Positions 8,313 through 16,480 of a stretch of 64,000 nucleotides of DNA are shown one piece after another. Location: NCBI RefSeq assembly GCF_033880585.1, contig NZ_CP137624.1, positions 3,693,501 to 3,757,500 of the forward strand, written 5' to 3'. A program made the translations under genes and the position numbers. Origin of the DNA: Lysinibacillus louembei. GTDB lineage: Bacteria > Bacillota > Bacilli > Bacillales_A > Planococcaceae. Each line of letters starts with the position of its first letter. The first letter of the stretch is position 1. Below the pieces are notes generated by a model. That model was not told the DNA's origin. It saw nothing but the letters and a program-made list of their open reading frames with translations, and did no database searches.

Positions 8313-10871
8313 CTATTTGCTTAATAATTTTTGCTGTAATTCATGCAATAGCGTCATCGCCTGTAGCGGCGTTGTTCCCATAATATTTGCCTTCTGTAAC
8401 ACCTCTAACACTTCCTGCTCCTCCTTTGATAAGGAAGGCTGGTCTGTGAATAAAGATAGTTGCTCTGCTACAATGCTTGACTTCTCTTGCACAGGCTTTA
8501 CTGCTTCCTGTGCCTCAAATTGTGTGAGCAGCACTCTTGCACGCTCAATAATTGGCTCTGGCATTTCTGCCAGCTCAGCTACATGCACACCATAGCTTTT
8601 ATCGGCTGCACCTGTTTTCACTTTGTGTAAAAAGACAACTTTGCCATCACGCTCCGTTGCGCTAACATGGACATTTTGTAAACGTGCCAAGTCATGCTCA
8701 AGCTCTGTTAACTCATGGTAATGCGTCGAAAACAGTGTATTTGCACCGATTTCCTGATGAATATATTCCATCATTGCCTGCGCTAAGCTCATACCATCAT
8801 ATGTAGATGTACCACGCCCAATTTCATCAAATAGTAACAAGCTATTTTTCGTCGCATGTGTAATCGCATATTGCGATTCAAGCATTTCCACCATAAATGT
8901 GGATTGTCCTGCCGCTAAATCATCGGCTGCTCCAATACGTGTGAAAATTTGATCGGTAATTGGTAAGCTTGCCTCTTTAGCAGGTACATAGCAGCCCATT
9001 TGTGCCAAAATTACCGTAATGGCTACTTGACGCATATATGTACTTTTACCAGACATATTCGGTCCTGTAATAAGCATCATATTGCGGTCGCTCGGCAAAA
9101 TGCAATCATTTGGCACATATAGTTGTTTATTTAGCATTTTTTCAACGACTGGATGACGCCCTTCTTTAATCGTTAAATCGCGTCCATCATGGAATATTGG
9201 ACGTGTAAAATGATATTTCTCTGAAATGCTTGCAAAGCTAATAAATACATCAAGCTCGCTTATTTCAGATGCAAGTGCTTGTACACGTGGAATATAAGCT
9301 TTTAGCTCCTCGCGTAATGCAACGAATAAATCATATTCAAGCGCTAGGCTTTGCTCTTCTGCATTTAAAATTAATGCTTCTTTTTCCTTGAGCTCCTGCG
9401 TAATATAGCGCTCTGCATTTGCCAATGTTTGCTTACGTTCATAACGCGTTAAATCTACATTGCCAAAATTAGATTTTGTAATTTCGATATAATAGCCAAA
9501 TATGCGATTATAGCCAATTTTTAAATTTTTAATGCCTGTTAGCTCGCGCTCCTTTTGCTCAAGTTGGGCAATCCAATCTTTGCCGTTACGTGCCGCATAA
9601 CGGAGCTCATCAAGCTTGTCATGATAACCATCACGAATAACGTCACCCTCTTTAATGGTAATCGGTGGGTGATCTGTAATCGCTACAGCAAGCAGCTGCT
9701 CCACTTCCTCACATATATCGAACGCCTCGCCCAATTGACGCAGCGGCTCGCTTTTACTTGCCAGTAGCTGCTCGCGAATTGCAGGCACTTGTCGCAATGA
9801 TTCACGCAGCTGTGCTAAATCTCGACCACCGACATTACCAAATGCGACACGACCAGCTAAACGCTCTAGATCATACACTTGCTTTAAACGCTCACGCAGC
9901 TCTTCACGCACGAAAAAGTCTTCTAATAAATGCTCCACAATTGTTAAACGTTGCTCAATTTTAGTCCGTTGCACAAGCGGCTGATGTAGCCACTGCTTTA
10001 ATTTACGTCCACCCATTGCTGTCACTGTTTCATCAAGCAGCCATAAAAGTGTCCCCTTTTGGTCGCCACCACGAATCGACTGCATCAGCTCTAAATTGCG
10101 CTTTGAATTTGCATCTATCGATAAATAGTGATTCATTTCAGTAAAGCGGAATGGCTGAATATGTGAAAGTGAACGCATTTGCGTACGTTCAATATAACGT
10201 AAAAGCCTGCTTGCTATCGGCTGAACATTTGGAGGCAAGTCACTCGTAAATTGCTGTGTTTGCTGCATTTCATCATGTTCGATAGAGAGTACAATATTTA
10301 ATGCCTGTGCCATTTCTGCTGCCTCTAGATGCATTGCCTCACCAACGATCAGCTCACGAATGGCATAGGATTGTAGCTGCTGGAATAATGTTTTAATATC
10401 CCCTTCAATAATCGTTGCTGTTGCCTCGCCTGTGGAAATATCAAGTATGACAAAAGCAATTTGCTGCTCTGCAACATATTCTGCCGCACCGATAAAATGA
10501 TTCGTCTTGCCATCAATTGTTTTACCCTCTGTAATCGTCCCAGGTGTAATCAGCTGCACAACTTCGCGTCTTACAACACCTTTGGCTACCTTTGGGTCTT
10601 CCGTTTGTTCACAAATTGCTACTTTATAGCCTTTGGAAACGAGTGTTTCAATATAGTTTTTTGCGGAATGATGTGGCACACCACACATTGGAATGCGCCC
10701 TTTACTTCCCCCATCGCGGCTTGTTAACGTAATTTCTAAAAGCTGTGAAGCTCTCTCCGCATCTTCAAAAAACAGCTCATAAAAATCCCCTAAACGGAAA
10801 AATAAAAAAGCATCCTTATAATCTTCTTTTATCATTAAATATTGTTGCATCATCGGCGTGTATGTCGTCAT
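8313..10871 (-). CDS. mutS: DNA mismatch repair protein MutS
   Basis: Mismatch sensor of the MutSL system. The Phe-X-Glu mismatch-stacking motif is at residues 30-32 (GDFYELFF). The C-terminal ATPase has Walker A GPNMSGKST near residue 600, Walker B LLFDEIGRGTST and the STHYHELTEL switch. The 852 residues match B. subtilis MutS, including the short C-terminal tail. It starts the mutSL-hydrolase-miaA unit; the 202-bp gap to cotE holds the cotE terminator and otherwise only AT-rich sequence. AAGAGG precedes the ATG. Confidence 0.98.
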   Translation of the reverse strand: MTTYTPMMQQYLMIKEDYKDAFLFFRLGDFYELFFEDAERASQLLEITLTSRDGGSKGRIPMCGVPHHSAKNYIETLVSKGYKVAICEQTEDPKVAKGVVRREVVQLITPGTITEGKTIDGKTNHFIGAAEYVAEQQIAFVILDISTGEATATIIEGDIKTLFQQLQSYAIRELIVGEAMHLEAAEMAQALNIVLSIEHDEMQQTQQFTSDLPPNVQPIASRLLRYIERTQMRSLSHIQPFRFTEMNHYLSIDANSKRNLELMQSIRGGDQKGTLLWLLDETVTAMGGRKLKQWLHQPLVQRTKIEQRLTIVEHLLEDFFVREELRERLKQVYDLERLAGRVAFGNVGGRDLAQLRESLRQVPAIREQLLASKSEPLRQLGEAFDICEEVEQLLAVAITDHPPITIKEGDVIRDGYHDKLDELRYAARNGKDWIAQLEQKERELTGIKNLKIGYNRIFGYYIEITKSNFGNVDLTRYERKQTLANAERYITQELKEKEALILNAEEQSLALEYDLFVALREELKAYIPRVQALASEISELDVFISFASISEKYHFTRPIFHDGRDLTIKEGRHPVVEKMLNKQLYVPNDCILPSDRNMMLITGPNMSGKSTYMRQVAITVILAQMGCYVPAKEASLPITDQIFTRIGAADDLAAGQSTFMVEMLESQYAITHATKNSLLLFDEIGRGTSTYDGMSLAQAMMEYIHQEIGANTLFSTHYHELTELEHDLARLQNVHVSATERDGKVVFLHKVKTGAADKSYGVHVAELAEMPEPIIERARVLLTQFEAQEAVKPVQEKSSIVAEQLSLFTDQPSLSKEEQEVLEVLQKANIMGTTPLQAMTLLHELQQKLLSK

Positions 10872-11033
10872 GTAAAAACCTCTTTTAATTAAATTCTATA
10901 CTTCTATTATATAAAAAAACTAAACATTATGCATGTCAGCCTCTTAAGAGAATAAAAATTGTCTAGGCTATGTATAAAATATCTGCGTTTTTTAATGACT
11001 TATCTGCGAATTTCTTCAAGATATTTGCGAATG

Positions 11034-11065
11034 CAAAAAAGAGCTGCCAGATTTCTCTGGCAGCT
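11034..11065 (-). terminator. Terminator of cotE
   Basis: A hairpin of AGCTGCCAG (11042-11050) and CTGGCAGCT (11057-11065) with a six-base loop, followed on the minus strand by a run of T at 11034-11040. It begins nine bases after the cotE stop codon. Confidence 0.9.
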
Positions 11066-11073
11066 TGCTTCAC

Positions 11074-11655
11074 TTATTGAAACGATGAAGATTCTTTTAT
11101 ATGCCGGATAGTTGATGAACTGGAGCCGCCTAACGATGCTGAAGAGCTTGAAGACGATGACGAGCTCGATGATGAGGATGATTCTGCAAACTCCCATTCA
11201 TCTTCATAATCCAATGGATGCACATGAATGCAAACTGTCGTTTCTCCAATGAGTTCGACTAAAAATTCTCTCTCAATTGTTACCTGGAACTTATCACCAT
11301 TGATAATTATTGCCTCAACACAGTTTGGCTGTTGTTCAACATGTGTATGAACCTCGTTTGTGTCCTTCACTTTTTCATCGCGGTAATGCAATTTAATGCG
11401 ATCGCGATATGTGATCGTTTCTGTGTAAACCGCCGTCTTCGAATGCTGGTTGTAAGCATACCATACATTAATATCAAATTTCCCTGACACTTCAACAAAA
11501 TTCCCAATTTTTTTCGCTTGGTAATGGTGATTAATCACCCAGCATCCTAAAATACTCGTTGGAACATTTGGCGGACATAGCGTTTCGACACTCTCAACAC
11601 GTTTTTTCCCTTTCGCTACAACTGCCTTTGTCACGATTTGACGTAATCGTTTCAA
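11074..11655 (-). CDS. cotE: Spore coat morphogenetic protein CotE with a polyserine tail
   Basis: CotE directs outer-coat assembly in the mother cell. The core matches B. subtilis CotE: ITKAVVAKGKK at the start, a GCWVINHHY segment, VEVSGKFDINVWYAY, LHYRDEKV, QQPNCVEA and EREFLVELIGET. Instead of the acidic C-terminal tail of the B. subtilis protein, residues from about 158 on are 14 consecutive serines, a short GG linker, four more serines, then a basic segment ending ESSSFQ. Start codon is TTG at 11655, with GGGGG eight bases upstream. A SigK-like promoter lies 32 bp upstream and a strong terminator follows. The location next to mutS is conserved. Confidence 0.93.
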   Translation of the reverse strand: MKRLRQIVTKAVVAKGKKRVESVETLCPPNVPTSILGCWVINHHYQAKKIGNFVEVSGKFDINVWYAYNQHSKTAVYTETITYRDRIKLHYRDEKVKDTNEVHTHVEQQPNCVEAIIINGDKFQVTIEREFLVELIGETTVCIHVHPLDYEDEWEFAESSSSSSSSSSSSSSASLGGSSSSTIRHIKESSSFQ

Positions 11656-11686
11656 CGAAAAATCCCCCTTCCTATGTGGCTCGCCA

Positions 11687-11714
11687 TAGTTTATGCGGCA
11701 CGCGCCTAAATGGT
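11687..11714 (-). promoter_or_regulatory. Candidate SigK (or SigE) promoter of cotE
   Basis: The minus strand reads CATAAACTA (11687-11695), an exact match to the SigK -10 consensus CATANNNTA, with AC exactly 17 bp upstream (11713-11714). The same arrangement is found before ymxH. B. subtilis cotE uses SigE and SigK promoters, so mother-cell control is expected. Confidence 0.55.
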
Positions 11715-11737
11715 GCTAGGAAGAGGGAATGTTCATT

Positions 11738-13159
11738 TTATAAATGCTTTAACATGCTTGAACCAGCAATACCTGGATGTGTCATTTCATATGGATCTAA
11801 AATAAGGTCCAGCTGTTCAGCTGTCAATACACCAGCTTCAATACATAGCTCACGAATTGATTGCCCTGTGCGAATTGCTTCACTTGCTAAACGAGCTGCT
11901 GTTTCATAGCCGATATGCGGGTTCACCGCAGTTAAAATACCAACGCTTTTTTCTACATATTCCTTCATACGCTCCTCATTTGCTTGGATGTCTTTTAAGC
12001 AATGCTCTGTGAATGCTTCGAATACATTGTTCATAATGCTTAGCGATTGAATTAGATTAAATACGAGTACTGGCTCCATTACATTTAACTCTAGCTGTCC
12101 TGCCTCTGAGGCCATCGAAATTGTATGGTCATTTCCGATAACTTGGAACGCTACTTGATTTAATACTTCTGGCATAACTGGGTTTACTTTACCTGGCATA
12201 ATAGAAGAGCCTGGCTGACGTGCTGGCAAGAAAATTTCGTTAAATCCTGCACGTGGCCCTGAAGCCATTAAACGCAAATCATTGGAAATTTTCGACATAT
12301 TGACCATACAAATTTTTAATGCGCTTGATACTTCTGTATAGGCATCGGTATTTTGTGTTGCATCCACTAAATGTGTTGCACCTGTCAATGGGAAACCAGA
12401 AAGCTCTGCTAAATGACGATCTACCGCTAAAATATAGTTTGGTACAGCATTTAAGCCTGTTCCTACAGCTGTAGCTCCCATATTAACTTCATATAGATGT
12501 TCGCGTGTTCTAGCAATACGCTTAATATCACGACCGATTACGCGGCTATATGCTTCAAATTCTTGTCCAAGTCGAATTGGTACAGCATCCTGTAAATGTG
12601 TACGCCCCATTTTAATAACATGGGCAAATTGTGCCGCCTTTTTATCAAATGTATCTTGCATATGCTGCATCGTTGCAAGTAGCTCTTCAATCAATGTTAA
12701 AATCGCAATATGCATCGCTGTTGGGAATGCATCATTTGTAGATTGTGACATGTTGACATGACTATTTGGACTAATTGTGGCATAATCGCCTTTTTCTTTC
12801 CCTAAAATCTCCAATGCGCGGTTTGCAATGACTTCATTGGCATTCATATTAATGGAAGTTCCAGCTCCGCCTTGAATAGGGTCAACGATAAATTGCTGAT
12901 CCCATTTTCCTGCGATTATTTCATCTGCCGCAACAATAATCGCTACACCGATTTCCTTTGGCAATAATTCTACTTCCATATTTCCTAGAGCTGCCGCTTT
13001 TTTGACAATCCCCATTGCTCGAATTAATGATGTATGTAGTGATAAACCAGTAATTGGAAAGTTTTCAGTTGCACGTAATGTTTGAATACCATAATACGCC
13101 TCTAGCGGTAATTGACGCTCTCCTAAAAAATCTTTCTCTATACGCATTTGCTGTTCCAT
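11738..13159 (-). CDS. aspA: Aspartate ammonia-lyase (aspartase)
   Basis: Reversibly deaminates L-aspartate to fumarate and ammonia. A 473-residue member of the fumarase/aspartase superfamily: the signature loop GSSIMPGKVNPVMPE is near residue 318, with TSINMNANEVIANRA near residue 100 and SQSTNDAFPT near residue 140. The TRRES-like YYGIQTLRATENFPI segment near residue 25 favours aspartase over fumarase. AAAGGGGA precedes the ATG. Unlike B. subtilis ansAB there is no asparaginase neighbour. The upstream region carries paired repeats that could be an operator. There is no terminator before cotE, so readthrough is possible. Confidence 0.92.
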   Translation of the reverse strand: MEQQMRIEKDFLGERQLPLEAYYGIQTLRATENFPITGLSLHTSLIRAMGIVKKAAALGNMEVELLPKEIGVAIIVAADEIIAGKWDQQFIVDPIQGGAGTSINMNANEVIANRALEILGKEKGDYATISPNSHVNMSQSTNDAFPTAMHIAILTLIEELLATMQHMQDTFDKKAAQFAHVIKMGRTHLQDAVPIRLGQEFEAYSRVIGRDIKRIARTREHLYEVNMGATAVGTGLNAVPNYILAVDRHLAELSGFPLTGATHLVDATQNTDAYTEVSSALKICMVNMSKISNDLRLMASGPRAGFNEIFLPARQPGSSIMPGKVNPVMPEVLNQVAFQVIGNDHTISMASEAGQLELNVMEPVLVFNLIQSLSIMNNVFEAFTEHCLKDIQANEERMKEYVEKSVGILTAVNPHIGYETAARLASEAIRTGQSIRELCIEAGVLTAEQLDLILDPYEMTHPGIAGSSMLKHL

Positions 13160-13181
13160 AAAGTATCCCCTTTATCTAATT

Positions 13182-13215
13182 TCGATATCTATTTAATCGA
13201 ATATTGATATCTATT
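13182..13215 (-). promoter_or_regulatory. Paired repeat upstream of aspA, possible operator
   Basis: GATATCTATT occurs twice, at 13184-13193 and 13206-13215, offset by 22 bp, about two DNA turns. Each is part of a larger dyad: TTCGAT with ATCGAA around the first, and TTGA with TCAA around the second. It lies 25-55 bp before the aspA start, where a promoter would be. The regulator is unknown; aspartase operons of Bacillus are controlled by AnsR, but I cannot tie this motif to it. Confidence 0.4.
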
Positions 13216-13300
13216 CAACATGATAGTAGCCAATTTTCATGAGCTTGTAAACAGTATTTCATTTTTATTTATAATTTTTTTGTAAGCGGTGACATTCTTC

Positions 13301-13343
13301 ATAAAAAATAGCTGTCGAAAGGAACGCTTTTCGACAGCTATTT
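13301..13343 (-). terminator. Terminator after the EAL-domain gene
   Basis: The arms AAATAGCTGTCGAAA (13306-13320) and TTTCGACAGCTATTT (13329-13343) are perfectly complementary, with an eight-base loop and a T-rich tract on the minus strand. The stem resembles the dispersed AGCTGTCTGAAAAG hairpin family described in the findings. Confidence 0.9.
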
Positions 13344-13344
13344 A

Positions 13345-15507
13345 TTAATAATCTAATAGTTGTTCAACCTCTGTTAAAGTCATTGGCTTATAATAATAGT
13401 AGCCTTGTCCTACTTGGCAGCCAATTTTTTGCAGCTCTAAATGCTGCGCCTCTGTTTCTATACCTTCTGCAACAGATTTCATATTTAAATCTGCTGATAA
13501 TTGAATCAATGTACGAACAACTGCATTCATCCGCTCATCTGATAAATAATCAATAAAGCTTTTATCAATTTTTATTTCATCAAAGGGCAATTCCTTCAAA
13601 TAACCGAGAGAGGAGTAACCAACACCAAAATCGTCAATCGACATCGCAATGCCAAATTCCTTCAATTCATTAATAATCCCCTTTGCTCGTATCATATTTT
13701 CCAGCTCAACGCTTTCTGTAATTTCAAATTTAATATAGCGTGGTTCAACACCATATTCAGTAATAAGCAGCTTCATACTTTCTACAAAACTGGGGTCATA
13801 AAAATGAGTAGGTGATATGTTAACAGCAATTTGGTACATTTTTTTCCCCGCATCTTGGCGCATCTTTTGCCACGCTAAAATTTTTCTAAAAATAACACGG
13901 TCTACTTTATGAATATTCCCTGTATTTTCTGCAACAGGAATAAAAATAGCAGGCGATACAAAGCCTAAGCTTTCTGAAAACCAACGTGCCAATGCTTCAA
14001 AACCTTCAATTTCACCTGTTTGAATATTTACTTTTGGTTGCAGGACAGGTGTAAATTCCATATTTTTCAATGCATATGAAAACGATGATAAAACTTCCAT
14101 TTCAAGCTGTAGCGTTTGCACTTGTGATTCATCGTACACTTTCAACGTCGTGCCAGTGCTTTTTAAAGAAACAGACAATGCTGTATCGGCACGCTTGACC
14201 GCCTCTGTAATTAAAATAGATTGGTCATAGTTTGAAGTGCCAATTTTTAACGTAATATATACGCTTTTTCCTTCAATTGAAAAAGGCTCAACGATAATTT
14301 CATGCAATAGCCCCTCTAGCTCCTCATCAATCGTATACTTGCTGGCTAAAATAACGGAGGAATTTGTGTAGCGCGCAATCAAGGCATTTTCAAATGCAGG
14401 AATCAACATCGCTCGCTGTGCCAATTGTAGCAATAATGCATCGCCCCCTTGCCGTCCATATAAATCGACCACTTTTTGATATTCACCAGGCTCAATAATA
14501 CAAATAACGCCACTACAATCCTCTTGATAAAGCTGGTTTAATTCATTTTGAAACAATGCAAAATTAGGCAATCCCGTTTTTTCATCATAATAAGCTAACT
14601 GTAAAATTTCCTTTTTTTGATTAAAATATTTTAAGGCTAGTGTAATAATTGGCGCAACTCGATCTAAAAATTTGATTTCATTTTGACGTGGAAATTTAAT
14701 AGACTCCTCAAAAAATAAAGAAAAAATACCAACAAGCTCTCCTTCAGGTGTTTTAATCGCTTGATGCCAAACCGCTTCTATATCCTTTTGCTGTAATATA
14801 CTTGCCCACTCTTCTTGCTGCTGCTCTAAATGGTGAATAATATAGCGGTCTTTTATAATATGTTGGAAAAAGTTGTTATAATCTAAATGCAAATTATCAA
14901 CAGATGCAAATATACTTCTTATTTTTTTCGGCAAAGTGTTAGAAGCAACTAATTTCAAACGATTTTCTTCAATTAAAAATATACAAGTATAGCTTTTTTT
15001 CTGAAACGTTGTAGCGATATGTCGGCAAAGATGTGCTAAAACATCGGCAATATCTGCTCCTTGCTCTAGTTCCGAATAGGCCTCACGCTCTACCGCAATC
15101 AGCGCTTCAACATTAATCGAATCGGTAATATCTCGCGCAGCAACAATATAAAACTGCACGATGCTTTCATGATCTCTTATTGGTAGAATCGATAGTTCAT
15201 TCCAAAAGGCAGTTTGATCTTTTCGATAATGAAATATTGATAATTTCAATGATAGTCCTTGTTGGAGGCTTTCTAAAATAAGCGCTTCACTATTTACGTC
15301 AGTTAAAGGCCCTGTTAATAACGATAATGTAGAGCCGATTAGTTCATCATGATGATATTCAACCATGCGTGTGAAAATATTATTTGCATATATAATACTG
15401 TGTTGATTTTGTGCATCTAAAATAACTAATCCTGATTCAAATTGTTTTGCTACTTGGCACAAGCTAAAATACAATTGTCCCCTATCAACAATATTATGGT
15501 TATACAT
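13345..15507 (-). CDS. PAS-GAF-(degenerate GGDEF)-EAL protein, predicted c-di-GMP phosphodiesterase
   Basis: A 720-residue soluble sensor. An N-terminal PAS domain (about 15-130) is followed by a GAF-like domain (about 140-295). A GGDEF domain (about 300-460) has its signature degraded to YTNSS, so it should not make c-di-GMP. The C-terminal EAL domain (about 465-715) keeps the FEALARW glutamate, NIS asparagine, EITES glutamate, DDFGVGYSS aspartates, KIDKSF lysine, AEGIET glutamate and late QGYYYYKP glutamine, so hydrolysis of c-di-GMP is predicted. Start at 15507 has GGAGTG upstream; the earlier in-frame ATG at 15543 has none. It stands alone between two terminators. Confidence 0.9.
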   Translation of the reverse strand: MYNHNIVDRGQLYFSLCQVAKQFESGLVILDAQNQHSIIYANNIFTRMVEYHHDELIGSTLSLLTGPLTDVNSEALILESLQQGLSLKLSIFHYRKDQTAFWNELSILPIRDHESIVQFYIVAARDITDSINVEALIAVEREAYSELEQGADIADVLAHLCRHIATTFQKKSYTCIFLIEENRLKLVASNTLPKKIRSIFASVDNLHLDYNNFFQHIIKDRYIIHHLEQQQEEWASILQQKDIEAVWHQAIKTPEGELVGIFSLFFEESIKFPRQNEIKFLDRVAPIITLALKYFNQKKEILQLAYYDEKTGLPNFALFQNELNQLYQEDCSGVICIIEPGEYQKVVDLYGRQGGDALLLQLAQRAMLIPAFENALIARYTNSSVILASKYTIDEELEGLLHEIIVEPFSIEGKSVYITLKIGTSNYDQSILITEAVKRADTALSVSLKSTGTTLKVYDESQVQTLQLEMEVLSSFSYALKNMEFTPVLQPKVNIQTGEIEGFEALARWFSESLGFVSPAIFIPVAENTGNIHKVDRVIFRKILAWQKMRQDAGKKMYQIAVNISPTHFYDPSFVESMKLLITEYGVEPRYIKFEITESVELENMIRAKGIINELKEFGIAMSIDDFGVGYSSLGYLKELPFDEIKIDKSFIDYLSDERMNAVVRTLIQLSADLNMKSVAEGIETEAQHLELQKIGCQVGQGYYYYKPMTLTEVEQLLDY

Positions 15508-15987
15508 TGGCTCACTCCTATCATTTAGCCGATTCCATTTCAATATATTTTTACAGGCGTGTTAATTAGCCTTTATTTTACAGAGACTACTAAAAAATTT
15601 GTTCATTTCCGTTGCGGGAGGCGCTTTCCACGGGCACAGGCTCCAACTAATTTTCCACCTGCGCTGTTCCTGTAGGAGTCGCTCCCCTCACTCCAATGAA
15701 CAAATAAAGGCTATAGAAGAAAGTATTTTCTCTTGCAAAACACACCTCTTTGTAGCCAATTTTTACATAATCAACACGCCTGCTATTTTTATTAAGTAAG
15801 TGCTCTATCAATCAAATGTATAAGAATGCTATATATTCCATTAGTTCATTTTACTTATTTATACCATTTTCCATACTATTCGACAAATTATTTTGAATGG
15901 ATTTATGTATTTTCAGGTAGTTAATTATTCTTTATTTTATAGAGTGAGCTTCGTTTTCAGTATGTAAAAGAGTTGCTGAATCATAAT
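15508..15987. other. 480-bp intergenic region without a gene, containing a nested inverted-repeat element
   Basis: No convincing coding sequence is present. Positions 15570-15710 hold a nested inverted repeat (listed separately). A segment at 15552-15584 (CAGGCGTGTTAATTAGCC and onward) is repeated in diverged form at 15914-15946 (CAGGTAGTTAATTATTC and onward), placing near-direct repeats on both sides of the element. The remainder is AT-rich. Confidence 0.6.
15570..15710. repeat. Nested inverted-repeat intergenic element
   Basis: CCTTTATTT (15570-15578) is complementary to AAATAAAGG (15702-15710), and TTTGTTCATT (15598-15607) to AATGAACAAA (15695-15704). Between them is a GC-rich core, GTTGCGGGAGGCGCTTTCC through TGTAGGAGTCGCTCCCC, unlike the surrounding AT-rich DNA. 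Such GCGGGAGGCGCTTTCC-type cores occur as multicopy intergenic repeats in Bacillaceae, as I recall; copy number in this genome cannot be seen here. Confidence 0.6.
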
Positions 15988-15992
15988 AAAGA

Positions 15993-16039
15993 AAGAAGTA
16001 CGGAAAAGCAATAAAACCGTGTGCTTTTCCGTACTTCTT
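15993..16039 (-). terminator. Terminator of ricA
   Basis: A perfect 18-bp stem, AAGAAGTACGGAAAAGCA (15993-16010) with its complement at 16022-16039, seven bases after the ricA stop and followed by a T-rich tract on the minus strand. Confidence 0.92.
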
Positions 16040-16045
16040 CAGTCT

Positions 16046-16480
16046 TTATGAACAGCTACCAGGTGTGCTGTTTTCTACTTTTGAACCTGTTTCACCGCGC
16101 AATAAGTCGCCGCCAGTTGATTCAATAATTTCATTTGTTACCTCATTTGCAATTGCATTTGATACTAATTGCAATAAATCATTTACATCCATTTGTGATT
16201 GTTTAAATTGTTGGACAACAGGAATTTCATCAATTTCCTGTTCGATGCCATCAATTTTACCTTCAATCATGTTTAATGCTTTTTCTTTCCCCAAGTGTTG
16301 GAAGTTTACTGCTTGCTTTTGCAACGTTTTTAGCGAAGCAATTTTTTCACGCACAAATTGGTTTTCATTAATTTGTGCTTCTGCTTTTTTGAAAAACTCT
16401 ACTTCCTCTGTATTTGCAATCATATGCGCAATTTCTTTTGCCTTTGCAACGATTTCATCTTTTGTATAATATGTTGTCAT
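16046..16480 (-). CDS. ricA: RicA (YmcA), Y-complex subunit acting with RNase Y
   Basis: A 144-residue largely alpha-helical protein of the YlbF/YmcA family. In B. subtilis RicA, RicF and RicT form an Fe-S/FAD complex needed for RNase Y-dependent mRNA maturation, competence, biofilm formation and sporulation. Evidence is the match across the length (TKDEIVAKAKEIAHMI at the start, the VREKIASLKTLQKQAVN region) plus location after miaB. The penultimate residue is a lone Cys (GSCS), which fits the C-terminal cysteine involved in cluster binding in RicA. The ATG shares one base with the miaB stop (TAATG), so the two are translationally coupled. Confidence 0.92.
   Translation of the reverse strand: MTTYYTKDEIVAKAKEIAHMIANTEEVEFFKKAEAQINENQFVREKIASLKTLQKQAVNFQHLGKEKALNMIEGKIDGIEQEIDEIPVVQQFKQSQMDVNDLLQLVSNAIANEVTNEIIESTGGDLLRGETGSKVENSTPGSCS

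Noticed and set aside
7978-8595. A 205-codon open frame on the plus strand opposite the mutL/mutS junction
   Set aside because: It is antisense to two well-conserved genes, has no ribosome-binding site, and its composition is what the reverse of those coding frames gives.
11140-11181. Polyserine run in CotE as a frameshift or sequencing artefact
   Set aside because: The frame continues cleanly to a stop followed by a good terminator, and the serines use mixed codons.
15599-15799. Plus-strand 66-codon open frame in the 15.6-kb intergenic element
   Set aside because: It spans the inverted-repeat element, has no ribosome-binding site and no protein-like composition.
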